From positions 38,033,796 to 38,097,795 of the forward strand of contig NC_081842.1 in the NCBI RefSeq assembly GCF_963259705.1: a stretch of DNA of 64,000 nucleotides, given 5' to 3'. The DNA is from Myotis daubentonii (taxonomy: Eukaryota; Chordata; Mammalia; Chiroptera; Vespertilionidae). The notes beneath the pieces were generated by a model. It searched no databases and had not been told where the DNA came from. It saw only the letters and a program-made list of their open reading frames with translations. Each line of letters starts with the position of its first letter. Positions within the stretch are counted from its first letter, which is position 1. Positions 22,525 through 33,506 of the stretch are shown here, one piece after another. The translations under genes were made by a program, and so were the position numbers.

Positions 22525-23206
22525 CCCTATCTAATAATAGACAAACATGATAATTAACTGTACCTCTGACACGCCTCCCATTGGCTAATCAGGGCAATAT
22601 GCAAATTAACTGCCAACCAAGATGGCGGCCGGCAGCCAGGCAGCTGAAGCGAACAGGAGGCTTGCTTGCTCCAGTGATGGAGGAAGCCAAGGGTTCCCGC
22701 CTGCCGCCGCGCAGGTCTGAGCTGCACTCTAAGCAACTATGTTGCAATTATAGAAGCTAAACAATCCCCAGAAACCTGCTTTCAGCCAGCCAGGCCTCAG
22801 AGCTGGAGTTGCAACAGTGTTTCAATTATAGAAGCTAAACAAAACCAAGATACCTGCTTTCAGCAGCCGAGGTCTCAGAACTGGAGCTGAGCCTCAGAGC
22901 TAAAGCCAGCTCTCAGCACCAGTGACAGCCATAGAAGGTAAATAAATCCCAGAATAAAAAGAAAAAAGAAAAAAAGGAGAGGTTGGGAGCTTCAGTCACC
23001 TGCCAGCCTGAAATGGTCCTCAGTCCCTCACCCAGACTGGCCAGGCACCCCAGTGGGGACCCCCTTCAGGGTGGGGGTGTGACCAGCTGCAAACAGCCAT
23101 CATCCCCTCATCCAGGCTGGCCAGGCACCCAAGCGGAACCCCCACCCTGATCTGGGACTCCCTTCAGGGCAAACCAGCCACCCCCCACCCGTGCACCAGG
23201 CCTCTA
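22525..23206 (+). mobile_element. Helitron, 682 bp, first of a triple array
   Basis: The left end CCCTATCTAATAATAGAC (consensus TCCTATCTAATAATAGAC with T to C) follows A at 22524. The right end is GTGCACCAGGCCTCTA, after which the next Helitron starts at once; the terminal G of CTAG is missing. The left region has ATTGGCTAATCAGGGC (inverted CCAAT) and an ATGCAAAT octamer at 22599-22606. The middle holds a diverged duplication of an approximately 90-bp unit (CAATTATAGAAGCTAAACAA, near 22746 and 22824), then a GC-rich segment with a repeated CTGGCCAGGCACCC block (near 23038 and 23118). Confidence 0.88.
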
Positions 23207-23674
23207 TCCTATATAGTAACAGGGTAATATGCAATCTGACCCTACCAGCAGAAGGACTGGGGATGACTGGTCACTATGACACACACTGACCACTGGGAGA
23301 CAGACATTCAATGCAGGAGTTGCCCCCTGGTGGTCAGGGTGCTCTCACATGGGAGGAGCTCTGCTCAGCCACAAGCCAGGCTGATGGCTGCCAGTACAGC
23401 GGTGGTGGTGGGAGCCTCTCCTGCCTCCTCAGCGGCGCTAAGGATGTCCGACTGCAGTTTAGGCCTGCTCTCCGCTGGCAAGTGGACATCCCCCGAGGGC
23501 TCCTGGGCTGTCAGAGGGATGTCTGATTGCCGTCTTAGGCCCAATCCCCCAGGGAGCGGGCCTAAGCCAGCAGGTGGTCATCCCCGAGGGGTCCCAGACT
23601 GCGAGAGGGCACAGGCCGGCTGAGGGAGTCCCCTTTCCCCCTGAGTGCACAAATTTTTGTGCGCCGGGCTCTAG
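23207..23674 (+). mobile_element. Helitron, 468 bp, second of a triple array
   Basis: Begins TCCTATATAGTAACAGGGTA immediately after the previous copy. Ends with hairpin GTGCACAAATTTTTGTGCGC and terminus GGGCTCTAG at 23674. It carries a degenerate CTCF-like core at 23290-23303 and a strong inverted one, TGCCCCCTGGTGG, at 23321-23333, about 17 bp apart and convergent. Confidence 0.92.
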
Positions 23675-23951
23675 TCTATATATATAAAAGGCTAATATGC
23701 AAAGTGTCCCCTTGAGAGTTTGACCAGGAGACCGGGAGTTTGATTGCTTGCTATAACATGTGCTGACCACCAGGAGGTGGTGCAGAATGAAGAAAGGCCC
23801 TGGCAGGGGAAGTGAGGCTCCGGCCAGCAGCTGCCAGCCAGCAGCCAGAAGGAAGGCCCTGGCCAGCAGCTGGAAGACCTTGATCAGCTCTGATTGCTGG
23901 CCAGGTCTAGGGACCCTACCTGTGTATGAATTTCCTGCACCAGGCCTCTAG
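23675..23951 (+). mobile_element. Helitron, 277 bp, third of a triple array
   Basis: Begins TCTATATATATAAAAGGC with no spacer after the CTAG of the previous copy. Ends ATGAATTTCCTGCACCAGG plus CCTCTAG, followed by T at 23952. A CTCF-like CCACCAGGAGGTGG lies at 23767-23780. The body contains a GGCCAGCAGCTG... short repeat. Confidence 0.92.
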
Positions 23952-26900
23952 TAAGTATCATAAAAGAATCACTACACCTATTAAAAACTCAGCTTTTAAC
24001 ATTTATCTTCTGGAGAAATGATCTGTATTTTGTGCAATCTATTTTTATTTCTTTTGAATCATTGTTACATCATTTCAACTTGAAGGGGAAAATATGCGAT
24101 CCAGTCTAAATTATGTACTTTTACAGAGCTGGTTAAATTTCTGTAAGGATAAGGGGTGTTTGAATGGTGAAGCCCTACATGCACTTTGTAGGGTAGTTTT
24201 TAGCAAAAGAGGAAAAGGTTGGGTTTGAATCTAGTACAAAAGTTCAGGGTATTAAGACTTGAGATTTCATAACCTGGGGTCAGAACTGAGCTATTCTAAG
24301 TCTTCAAATCCTAGAGACAGAATTTTAAGAGAACTAGGTGTATTTTTTTTTTTTAACTTTTTAAGGTCCCTGATAAAACAACAACAACAACACAAAACCA
24401 TCTTTCATAGTCTCCTTCACTATTGGTAAGCCCTGTTTAAAGAATGAGTATGTTTATTTTTGCTGAACTATAAATTGGTATATTTAATTAATTCTTAATT
24501 ATCAGTGGTTACAGGGGAAGGGGAAAATTAAGACAATAAAATGATAATCATTTTAGCCATGGGGAAAAAAAAATTAAACTATTCTCTACATTCCTGGTTC
24601 CTTAAGCCAGACCTATTTACGTGCACAGCTTGCTAGTTCCTGACTTTAGAATCACACAAGCATTTTTTATTCTTTTACTTATGATTTCTTTTCCTCTGAC
24701 TTGTGTCCTTCTGACCCTGACATTTTACTTCATCATTTACTCGTAGATTTCGACTTCTGATCTCACAATGTTAAATGATCTTTCTGGCTCTTTTGTCACC
24801 CTGGGCCTTGGCACGGTTGCACAGTTTTTACTTACTGTATTTATTTCTAAAGATTTAGTGTCTCCTATTTTCTTGGTGAGGATTTAAGACTCCACTTCTG
24901 ATTAAACAGATCATCTCAAAGTGGTGGCCTGACTTGGCCAGTTTTAGCTACTCTTTAAAAGGTGAAAGTGAGGAAATAGTCATTACTGACTAGGTTAATA
25001 ATCTAGCTCACCCCTCACTTACTCATCTGTCTTTCACCTACCCTGACTTCCTGGGGTAGCCCCTTAGGGAGAGGGAGACCTCAAAGGGAACCTTCACCCC
25101 ATTTCAATCTCAGCATCTCAACCATTACCTGTTTTGCCTATGTAAGTTCCAAAAAGTAGTTTTGTTTGAACAAATGCTACTGCAAATTTAAAAATGTTGA
25201 TGACTATGGATCTGGTTCAGTCTAGTATAACTCCACTTGAGGAAACAGAGGCCCAAAGGAGTTAAGTGGGTAATATCTCGAGAAGGCCTACGTCTTTCAG
25301 CTCTTTGGCCAATACTCTTCCCACTAACCCACAAATGGCATTGTATCCAAGCAATGAAATAATGGCAGTCACAATCGTCCTACTGCTCTGAGTAACTTGA
25401 TAAATAACAATATGTGGATTTCATATTAACAAATTGTTAAACAAATTTTCTAATTGCACGTTCATATATATAAGAAGCCTGTAGTATTTTTGTCATTTCT
25501 CAAAAATTAATGAACATTTCACTGTTTTGTATTCCATAAGAATTTAGATGCAAGATGAAGAGAATACTAAGATAAATAAAATGTGTTCCCCGAACTTAAA
25601 AAGCTCATTTTTTAATGATAGAGTCTATTTTGGGAAAGCCTGGAATCATAGACACTCAAGACTGAAAGCTGCTTAATATAATTTGCTTCAAACAATTTGT
25701 TCAATTTAACCAACAAATATTGTTGCATGAATAAATGAATAATGTTGACACACAATATTTCCATTTAATTACCTAAGAATTGATGACTCTTTTTATACTT
25801 GTCTATAATGCATTAGACATGACATTATAAAAATAAAATTATGAGTATATTAGGAAGTAATTTTATACATTTCCATTATTAGAAGCTATCATTTTTTCTT
25901 TAATTTCTTAAAATATATATGAAAAATAGCATTTAATAATCTCTAAATTGCATCTCATATTTCCAAATATATGAGAACCTAATATTGAGTCAGTTGCCAT
26001 TGATAATTAATTTATATAAATAATTCCTAAGTACAATGAATTGGCTTAGTAAACATTTGGTATGTATTTATATATATTTTCATGAGCATTTCTATTATAT
26101 TAATTCCTTTACTAATTTAACAAAGAATTGACTCAGATTTTATTATTTCCCAGACACTGTGCTAGGAATTAGGTTCTTCTCTCGGTCCCCTTAAGGAACT
26201 TACAGCCTAGTAACAGACAGGTTCTTCTGTCTTGCATTTTCTTCTCAGATAAAATAATGATTGCGTTTGGGAAAAAAAGATGGCATAAACAAATTATAAA
26301 TGTATAAATATATAATGAAAGAAAACACTCTCATTATGAAGCAAACACATCTATTTCAGAATAAAATACACCTTGAATGCCTTTTGAATTTGCAGAGAAA
26401 ATAAGCTCTTTTGCTGTACAAACATATGGGGATAAGCCCTATAAACTAATATAAGAGCTATAAAGATCCATTAAAATAACAATTTTTTAAAATGAAATCA
26501 TATGTTGGATAGATTTACCAGCCACCAAGCAAAAAGTAGGAGTAACAAAATCTCTATAACTCATAAAATCAACCTATTTCCCTTCTAGTGAAAGTGGCAA
26601 AGAAAGCATTATTGACTCATTTGCAAACTTATACATAGTAATTTCTGTTTTGATATTTGCTCTTTCTCACCTCCCTAACATGGCATCATCTAGTTTGCCT
26701 CAGGTAATCATGCAAAGGAGGCCACTTTTGGGGGAGTTATCAAGACTCCAGTGAAGGGAATCAAACCCATCAAAGAAGAGGAAGTGATGCATTGAATTGT
26801 TTCATAATAACATTCATTTCTCAGTGACCTTCCACCATGCAATCTGATTAAGAAAAAAATCAGCACAATGTGCAACTCTCTCAGTGAGTGTGAGCAGAAA

Positions 26901-28642
26901 AAAAGATACGAGGTGTTATCAAGGAGGTTTTCCACGTGTTGTCACCTGGCTAGAGATTTAGGTCATGGCAGTTGAAATCATATTGAGCCTCGGTGCCCTG
27001 CGCGCCTATTAAACACCAGTTAGTGTGTAGATGTGTCCTCAGCTGGCAGGCGAGAAGGTCTAAAGTTCAGATTGCTTCAAGAAGTCATAATGAAGCCACA
27101 AGAGCCATGTTCTTTATGAGAGAAATGTCAGCTCTTGGAAAGTCTCTTAAACTGTAAAGGACACTTCATTACCTAGAAGAACTGACTTAATATACTTTGC
27201 AAATGACTTCATAACATTCAATTTTTGAGAATCATTTCCATTCTTTTATCCACAGTACATAGGGAAATTAGATAAAATATTTATCTTTGCTTCTCTCTAA
27301 GTTTTATAGCACTACTCAAAAACTAATTAGACTCTGGCAATTAAATCCTGCATATATGCTTCTCTTTTTCCCCTCTCAAGGTTTACTTGTTATGCAACTT
27401 TCTCTATAACACAGAGTGGCCTACTTAAAGGATATTAGTTTAAATTTTTTTAATTTTTTTGTCAAGCATACTTACTTTTTCTATGTATATCTGACAGGTG
27501 CTTAGGAAAAAAATAATGAAGGAAGCCAATCACTAAAATCAGTAAGCATCTAATAAAATATGATTCAATGTAGGAGGAAAATTTCTCATCATTTGTAAGA
27601 GGCAGGTAGGAGTCTACCCGAAAATGCAAGGACTGCTATGGGGCAAGTTCAAGTATAATATTCACCTATAACATGAATCTGTAAATTTAGGGCAAATACG
27701 TTTACCCACCCACCAAGGTGTTTTAAACTGTGTATGTCTTCATGACTTGCTTCCTTTATCATTCTCCTTTTTGGAATTACTTGTCCTGGTTATTGGCTTC
27801 CTCTTTTGTGTTGTGGATGGCTCTTGGGCTACTTCCCAAAGTGGGGATACCTTCCTGGTTTAGCAAGACTCAGTGGTGCGGAAGTTAGTTTAACTCTGCT
27901 CTTAGCCCAGAGATATAATGGTTTCTTTCCTTTGACAATTTTACCTCTGGGGGATTCCCTATGGCCACCTGAATGGCAAGATCATGAGGGTAGTGATTAG
28001 GAGGTGAGTCTGTTATAAATCTTCCAAGGAGTCTTTTTGTTTGTTTTATCTGGGTTTTAGACTAAAGGCCAAATATTTTCACTGTAGCTTGCAAGTGATT
28101 TGGTCCATCTCATCAGACCTGGGACATTCCACTGCAATGTTTGTGGCCACAGCCACATGAAGAGTGATGTTTTGCAGTGGTGGGTATTCTATTCAAATTT
28201 TCTTCAAGAATGTGGTGGTAGGAAGATACTTGCTAAATATTGAAGACCTAGACTACCAAACAGAAAAGAAATAGAAGAAATAAAAGAACCTAATTTCTCC
28301 TACTTCAAAATAAATGGAAACAATGAAAAACACACACAAAATTTTATCATAAACAATACCAGGGAAATGCTTGATTACTCTTAGAGCTTGTGTATGTATA
28401 TCAGTGAGAGAAGTCTACCTGGTTATAAACATACACACACAAATGTAGGCATTAGAGCTAAGATTTCTAATGAAATGTATTAGGAAAAACAGAGAAGACA
28501 TTGACCCTATTATCTGCACATTGCCAACAGGCATAGACATAGCTGACTATAAGAATAAAAAAGGGCTGAGAAGTCAGAGCTAGAAATATCCTCATGCCCA
28601 AATATTGTAAGTTTGTATTTATCCATTTAATCAATAATAAAA
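23952..28642. other. Long repeat-poor block (4.7 kb)
   Basis: No gene and almost no classifiable repeat, except a short MIR/L2-tail-like patch at about 26140-26215 (CCCAGACACTGTGCTAGGAA ... AACTTACAGCCTAGTAACAG) and an (AAC)n patch at 24375-24391. AT-rich. Unusual in a window otherwise dense with transposons. Confidence 0.5.
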
Positions 28643-28800
28643 CTAGAGGCCCAATGCACGAAATTTGTGCAAGGGGCTTGACCCTCGCAGCCGTGGCAGC
28701 TTGCCTCGGCCCTTGCAGCCCCTGTTTCTCCTGGAAGGTCATCTGGAAAGTTGTTTGGCAGTGTGGTCTAATTAGCATATTATGCTTTTATTATTATAGA
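28643..28800 (-). mobile_element. Helitron, short, 158 bp
   Basis: Starts CTAGAGGCCCAATGCACGAA after A at 28642 and ends GCTTTTATTATTATAGA before T at 28801 (reverse of TCTATAATAATAAAAGC). The hairpin GCACGAAATTTGTGC is intact. Internally deleted; no coding content. Confidence 0.93.
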
Positions 28801-29007
28801 TATTTCAGTGCCTCTATTCCAAGGTACTAAACTGATCCTGTGAATGACGTAAAAATACATCAGACATGATTCAAGCAGTTACTCATGTATAAGTGGAATA
28901 AAATATTTTAAAATAACAAGACTACTATCTGGGTAATACAGATCAAGGACTATGGAAAGAAGGAATTTAACTAGGCCCCTAAAAGCTGGATCAAATCAAT
29001 AATGGGC

Positions 29008-29204
29008 ATGAACCCTCATGCACTGTTGGTGAGATTGTAAATTGGTACAGCCACTATGGAAAACAGTATGGAAGTTCTGCAAAAAATTAAAAATAGAGCT
29101 ACCATATGACCCAGAAATTCCACTTCTGGGTATTTATTTGAAGAATTCAAAACACTGGTTTAAAAAAAAATATATGTACCCCTATGTTCACTGCAGCATT
29201 ATTT
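29008..29204 (+). mobile_element. Old L1 fragment, part 1
   Basis: Plus-strand ORF2-end sequence: ATGCACTGTTGGTGAGATTG, TACAGCCACTATGGAAAACA, ACCATATGACCCAGAAATTC and TATGTTCACTGCAGCATTAT. Interrupted at 29205 by an L1 in the opposite orientation; resumes at 29661. Confidence 0.8.
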
Positions 29205-29660
29205 TTACTTATTTATTTATTTATTTAAAAAATCTTCATTGTTGAAAGTATTACAAATGTCCCCCCGCCATTGACCCCTTCTGGACCACCCCCACCCCCC
29301 AACCCAGGCCTTCACCACCCTGTTGTCTGTGTCCAGGGTTATGTATATATGTATACAAGTTCTTTGGTTGATCTCTTCCCACCAACCCACCCACCACCAC
29401 CTTCCCTCTGAGATTCAACAGTCTGTTCCATGCTTCTATGTCTCTGGATCTATTTTGTTTATCAATTTGTTTTATTCATTAGATTCTATATATGAATGAG
29501 ATCATATGATACTTTTCTTTTTCTGTCTGGCTTATTTCACTTAGCATAATATTCTCCAGGCCCCTTCATGTTGTCTTAAAGGATAAGAGATCCTTCTTTT
29601 ATAGTGCTGCATAGTATTCCATGGTGTAAATGTACCACAACTTTCCCCACCCCATTCATC
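29205..29660 (-). mobile_element. Bat L1 3' end nested in older L1
   Basis: The reverse complement has the same 3' UTR type as the L1 at 16311 (TCATTGTTGAAAGTATTACA, GTTCTTTGGTTGATCTCTTC, TGAATGAGATCATATGATAC, GGCTTATTTCACTTAGCATA). A target-site duplication of about 12 bp, GCAGCATTATTT at 29193-29204 and GCAGCGTTATTT at 29661-29672 (one mismatch), brackets it. Confidence 0.85.
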
Positions 29661-29690
29661 GCAGCGTTATTTACGGTAGCTAGGATATGA
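29661..29690 (+). mobile_element. Old L1 fragment, part 2
   Basis: GCAGCGTTATTTACGGTAGC followed by TAGGATATG continues the ORF2 reading of 29008-29204 (ATTTACAACAGCCAAGATATG in better-kept copies). Confidence 0.6.
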
Positions 29691-29857
29691 TGGTTGTCAT
29701 TCTATGATTAGGTTACACTACATAAAAAAAGAATACTTTTTTGCAGATTTAATTAAGGTCCCTAATTAGTTGACTTTGAATTGATCAAAAGGGAGCTTAT
29801 GTTAGGTGAGTATGACATAATCAGGTGAGACCTTTAAAAGCAGGTCTTATAGTCAGA
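29691..29857 (+). mobile_element. MLT1-type LTR, 5' part
   Basis: ERVL-MaLR LTR blocks: TATGATTAGGTTACACTACA, GCAGATTTAATTAAGGTCCC, TAATTAGTTGACTTTGAATT and ATAATCAGGTGAGACCTTTA. Interrupted by a Helitron at 29858; resumes at 30899. Confidence 0.8.
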
Positions 29858-30898
29858 CTAGGGGCCCAGTGCATGAATTTGTGCACCTTGAAAAGAACTG
29901 TGGGCCACGAGGTTGTGGTGGAGTGGGTCTCAACCCATCCTCTGAGCCCCTACCCAGGCCCTTCTACTGTGGCACCCTGGTCCCCTGTCTGCTGGCAGCC
30001 ATGCTCCTGCCGCTGCCACTCCCATGCACTGACAGTGCTGGCCCTGCTCACACCCACTGACAGCATGGAGAGATTGGGGCCAGTGCCAGCAGCAGGTACG
30101 AGCAGGGCCAGCACTCTCAGCGGGTGTGAGTAGCGGCTGCTGCCCCAATTGCCCCTCAGGAGCAGGGGGAGGTGGAGAAGCCCTGAGGGGTGATCAGGGC
30201 CAGCAGCCACCACTCTCTCTCATCTGCTGATGGTGCCGAGCAATTGGGACTGGCGCTGGGCACCAGCAGTGGGTGCGAGCAGCAGCTCTGGTGCCAGCAG
30301 CAGGTGTGAGCACTGGTTGGGACTGCAGCACCTGGGAGTAAAGAATTTTCAGTACCTGCCAGAGGTTCACCCCGATGACAGTGACCAGCACCCGCCTGAT
30401 CTAGCACCCCCGCTCATCTGCTCCACCATCCTGCCTCAGCTGACACCCACCATTTTCCATGCGCACCCACTCATGGCCAGCGCACGTCATAGCAACTGGT
30501 TGTTCGGTATTTTGGTTGCTTGGTTGTTCTACCATTCGGTCTATTTGCATATTAGGGTTTTATATACAGGCAGTCCTTGGATTACGTCAGACTTGATATA
30601 TGACATTTTGTGGTTACGTCGCCATCTCCCATTTATTTATAAAAAAGTATTTCTGTCATTTTGACGTATGTACATATGTGCTTTATGTTTTTTATTATTT
30701 ATTTACCACAAGTAAAGGTCAGGAATTGTTATCTTTTTTTAAAATTTTTTGTTACTGTTTCACTTCATTACTGCTGTGTATGTGCTCCATGTGTGTGACA
30801 TAGGTGCTTATGTAGGTGGGTTCCAACTTAGGGCGAAAATCACGTTACGTCGCACTGTAGGAACGGATCTCTGACGTAACCCGAGGACCTACTGTAGA
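29858..30898 (-). mobile_element. Helitron carrying a Tigger-like insertion
   Basis: Starts CTAGGGGCCCAGTGCATGAA after A at 29857; the GTGCATGAATTTGTGCAC hairpin is clear. The left end reads GCATATTAGGGTTTTATATA, is broken by the element at 30567-30894, and finishes GATAGA-like before T at 30899. The GC-rich body has repeated AGCAG(C)xGGTGCGAGCAGC... units from about 30090 to 30320. ATTTGCAT lies at 30543-30550 near the left end. Opposing open frames of 60-144 codons are artefacts of composition. Confidence 0.88.
30567..30894. mobile_element. Tigger-like (TcMar) non-autonomous DNA transposon, 328 bp
   Basis: The terminal inverted repeats are CAGGCAGTCCTTGGATTACG (left) and, on the reverse strand, CAGTAGGTCCTCGGGTTACG (right), matching at 20 of the first 25 positions. 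TA dinucleotides at 30565-30566 and 30895-30896 are the expected target duplication. No transposase frame. Tigger membership is inferred from the CAG..GTCCTCGG-type ends and TA target. Confidence 0.85.
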
Positions 30899-31173
30899 TA
30901 GATACTCAGAGCATTACCAAAGCTTGCCTGCTGACTTTGAAGAAGCAAGTCATCATGAGTTCTACAATTGTAGGGAAGAAAATGAATCCTACCAGCAACC
31001 AGGTAGCTTGGAGGAGGACCCTGAATCTCGCTGAGCTGCACCTGTGGCCAATACCTCAACTGCACATTATGCAGGGCACCCAGGTAAGCCCTGACCCATA
31101 GAAACTGTGAGATAATGAACGGATGTGGGCTACCAAATTTGTATTGAGTTGTTACACAGCAATAAAACACCAA
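30899..31173 (+). mobile_element. MLT1-type LTR, 3' part
   Basis: Resumes after the Helitron: CTGCTGACTTTGAAGAAGCA, TAGCTTGGAGGAGGACCCTG, CTGACCCATAGAAACTGTGA, GATAATGAA (AATAAA region) and TTGTTACACAGCAATAAAAC. The two parts together form one diverged solo LTR. Confidence 0.82.
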
Positions 31174-33168
31174 TACATTCAAACATAGATTGTATCATGG
31201 TCTTCGAAGTGAAGCACGTGTTTCTGGGGTTGACAAAGGCTTTTGAGGGCTTCACAGATGAAGGTGGGTTTCAGTGGAATCACTTCCCGGATTCCAACAC
31301 CTATGTGTCTTTCCAAAAACTGATCTACCTGAAAATGTGTTGGTTTTCCTCTCTCACTTCCTCTTTTACAATCACCTATTTTGACAAAGAAAGGTCAGCT
31401 CTCACCCATCCTGAATCTTACTCTGGTGTCCTAGGCTGGGGTGAAAATACTCTGAGGTACCAAACAGAAAACAGATCACATGTTTTAAAATACTGGGGTC
31501 CAGAAACTTCTTATGATAAAGTCATGGTCAGTCTGTGGCAGGGCTCCTTATCTGTTCTCATCTTATATGCATTTGGGTTAAGGCAAAGCTTAGCATGAGA
31601 AACAGAATATTAGGGCCTGGGTCAAGGAGATAGGAGTTCAGAAATATTACAGAATGGGCCAACAGAATTGATGATGGCACATTTTCTTTAACAAGCTAGC
31701 TTACCTCCCCTAAATGCTGTCAAACATTGCATTTCTCCTGAAGATCAGTCCTGGTGACATTTTTCTTTATCTAGTAACAAACTCATGACAATGCTCAATA
31801 TCTCTCTCTACCTTAAAGTCAGAATAACCAAGATTTGTGAAACATATGCTGGTGAATACCAGTCTTTTCAGAGTGCCTTCTCAGCACCTTTACCAACCTC
31901 AGCACCTTTACTAGCCTTGAGAGCTTGGTTAGTGTTTTCATGGACCTTGTCTCTGTCTGCATCTCAGGGGCATGTTGTACCTGATTTCAAGGAAAGTGAG
32001 AAAAAGCTGTAACTTTATTTCTAGCAGATTAATTACATATTTGAGAAAAAGGAACACACATAGGAGTCACATAACTATTTTGTATTTCATTGAAAAGTTA
32101 TTCAGACTCACAGAAGTGTATTGTCATCTACTTTTGCCAAAAAATTATCTGATTATTGGATACTTTAATATTTAATGTTTAGTCCCTTGTGTTCACAGTA
32201 AAAAAAAGTACATATCTAGATAGATGGTTATTGCAGGGACATACAATTAGATGATCAATAAAAAAACTTTCAAGCATAAAACTACATTAGGATATAATTC
32301 TGAGGGACAAGAATGGAAATATCAGTTTAAGGGGAAAAATAAGTGTTGTAAAAATTCTGACTGTTAAAGAAAATCATGTTCAAGTGCAGTTTAAATAGGT
32401 TATGGTGGTTATCCAATTACTCTTACTTAGATTTCATTGGATACATATAAAGTAATGTAATAATTATATAAGCATCATATGTTTATTAAAGACATAAATA
32501 TTTAGAATTACATTTTGTAACTATTTAAACTTATAATAAAATTTGTTTCAATACCAGCTTAAAAATATATGAGCGGATACATGGTTTTACAATATCTTTT
32601 TAGGAGATCTGTGAACAAAATATTTCAAGACCAAAGTTGAAAGGGACAATTTTGGAGAGGTAATTTAGTGCTTAATTTAGTCCACTGAAATAGAGCACAT
32701 CAATTTTATTAGGTAAGCTACAGGGAGCCAATGCTAGTTTGAGAAACTGAGGGCAATATAAGGGGCTATCCCATCCCAGACCAAATGATCAAGGGGGCCA
32801 GAGAATGAAGGGAGCTCCCATGCACTGCAGTCCTGAATTCCTGGACTCCCAAGCATATCAGTAGAATAGGCCAGATGTGTTAGATAAACAACTGCACAAT
32901 TATTTTCCTATACTGGCAACCACAGTCAGTGGAAAAAGCAAGAGGTCAGCAGTATCCAGAACTAAATGTATACATTAACCCTTTATCCAGACATCAACTT
33001 CTTATCTTTCATGATGTTACTCTTTGTGGCACAAAGTGCTCCCACACTTTTCCCTAGGCCTTTTATCAAGAAATTTTATTATACCAGGTATTTGAATGCC
33101 TTTTATTACTTGTTTATTCTACTTGTATGTTTTTATTATTATTATTATTATTATTCTATTATTACAAA
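31174..33168. other. Unannotated stretch with (ATT)n
   Basis: No gene or classifiable repeat recognised apart from (TTA)n at 33132-33164. An open frame covering 31125-31598 starts on GTG inside the LTR and resembles nothing I know. Confidence 0.4.
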
Positions 33169-33350
33169 CTAAAGGCCTGGTGCACAGATTCATACACTGG
33201 TGGAGTCCCTCAGCCTGGCCTGTGCCCTCTCACAATCCAGGACCCTTCAGGGGATGTCAGACTGCTGGGTTTCAGCCAAATCCCTGCAGAGATGTAGCAG
33301 TGCTGAAGCAGTTTCTAGCTGAGTGGCACTTCTGCTTTGGGAGCGCACTA

Positions 33351-33382
<32 letters not shown>

Positions 33383-33506
33383 TAAGTTGCAAAGCTCCTG
33401 CATTGAACATCTTCCCCCTGGTGGTCAGTACATGTCATAGTGACTGGTCAACCTGTTGTTCTGGTCGTTCGGTCATAACAGTCACTTAGGCTTTTATATA
33501 TATAAA
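33169..33506 (-). mobile_element. Helitron, 338 bp, last of a minus-strand triple array
   Basis: The right end CTAAAGGCCTGGTGCACAG follows A at 33168 (CTAG decayed to CTAA on the plus strand). The left end, plus-strand CTTTTATATATATAAA, abuts the next copy's CTAG at 33507 with no spacer. Contains a (TA)n run at 33355-33382 and the CTCF-like TTCCCCCTGGTGG at 33412-33424. Confidence 0.88.

Noticed and set aside
29825..30664. Overlapping frames up to 144 codons
   Set aside because: GC-rich Helitron interior with short Ala/Gly/Cys-type repeats on both strands.
31125..31598. 157-codon plus-strand frame
   Set aside because: Begins on GTG inside an MLT1 LTR; no recognisable product.
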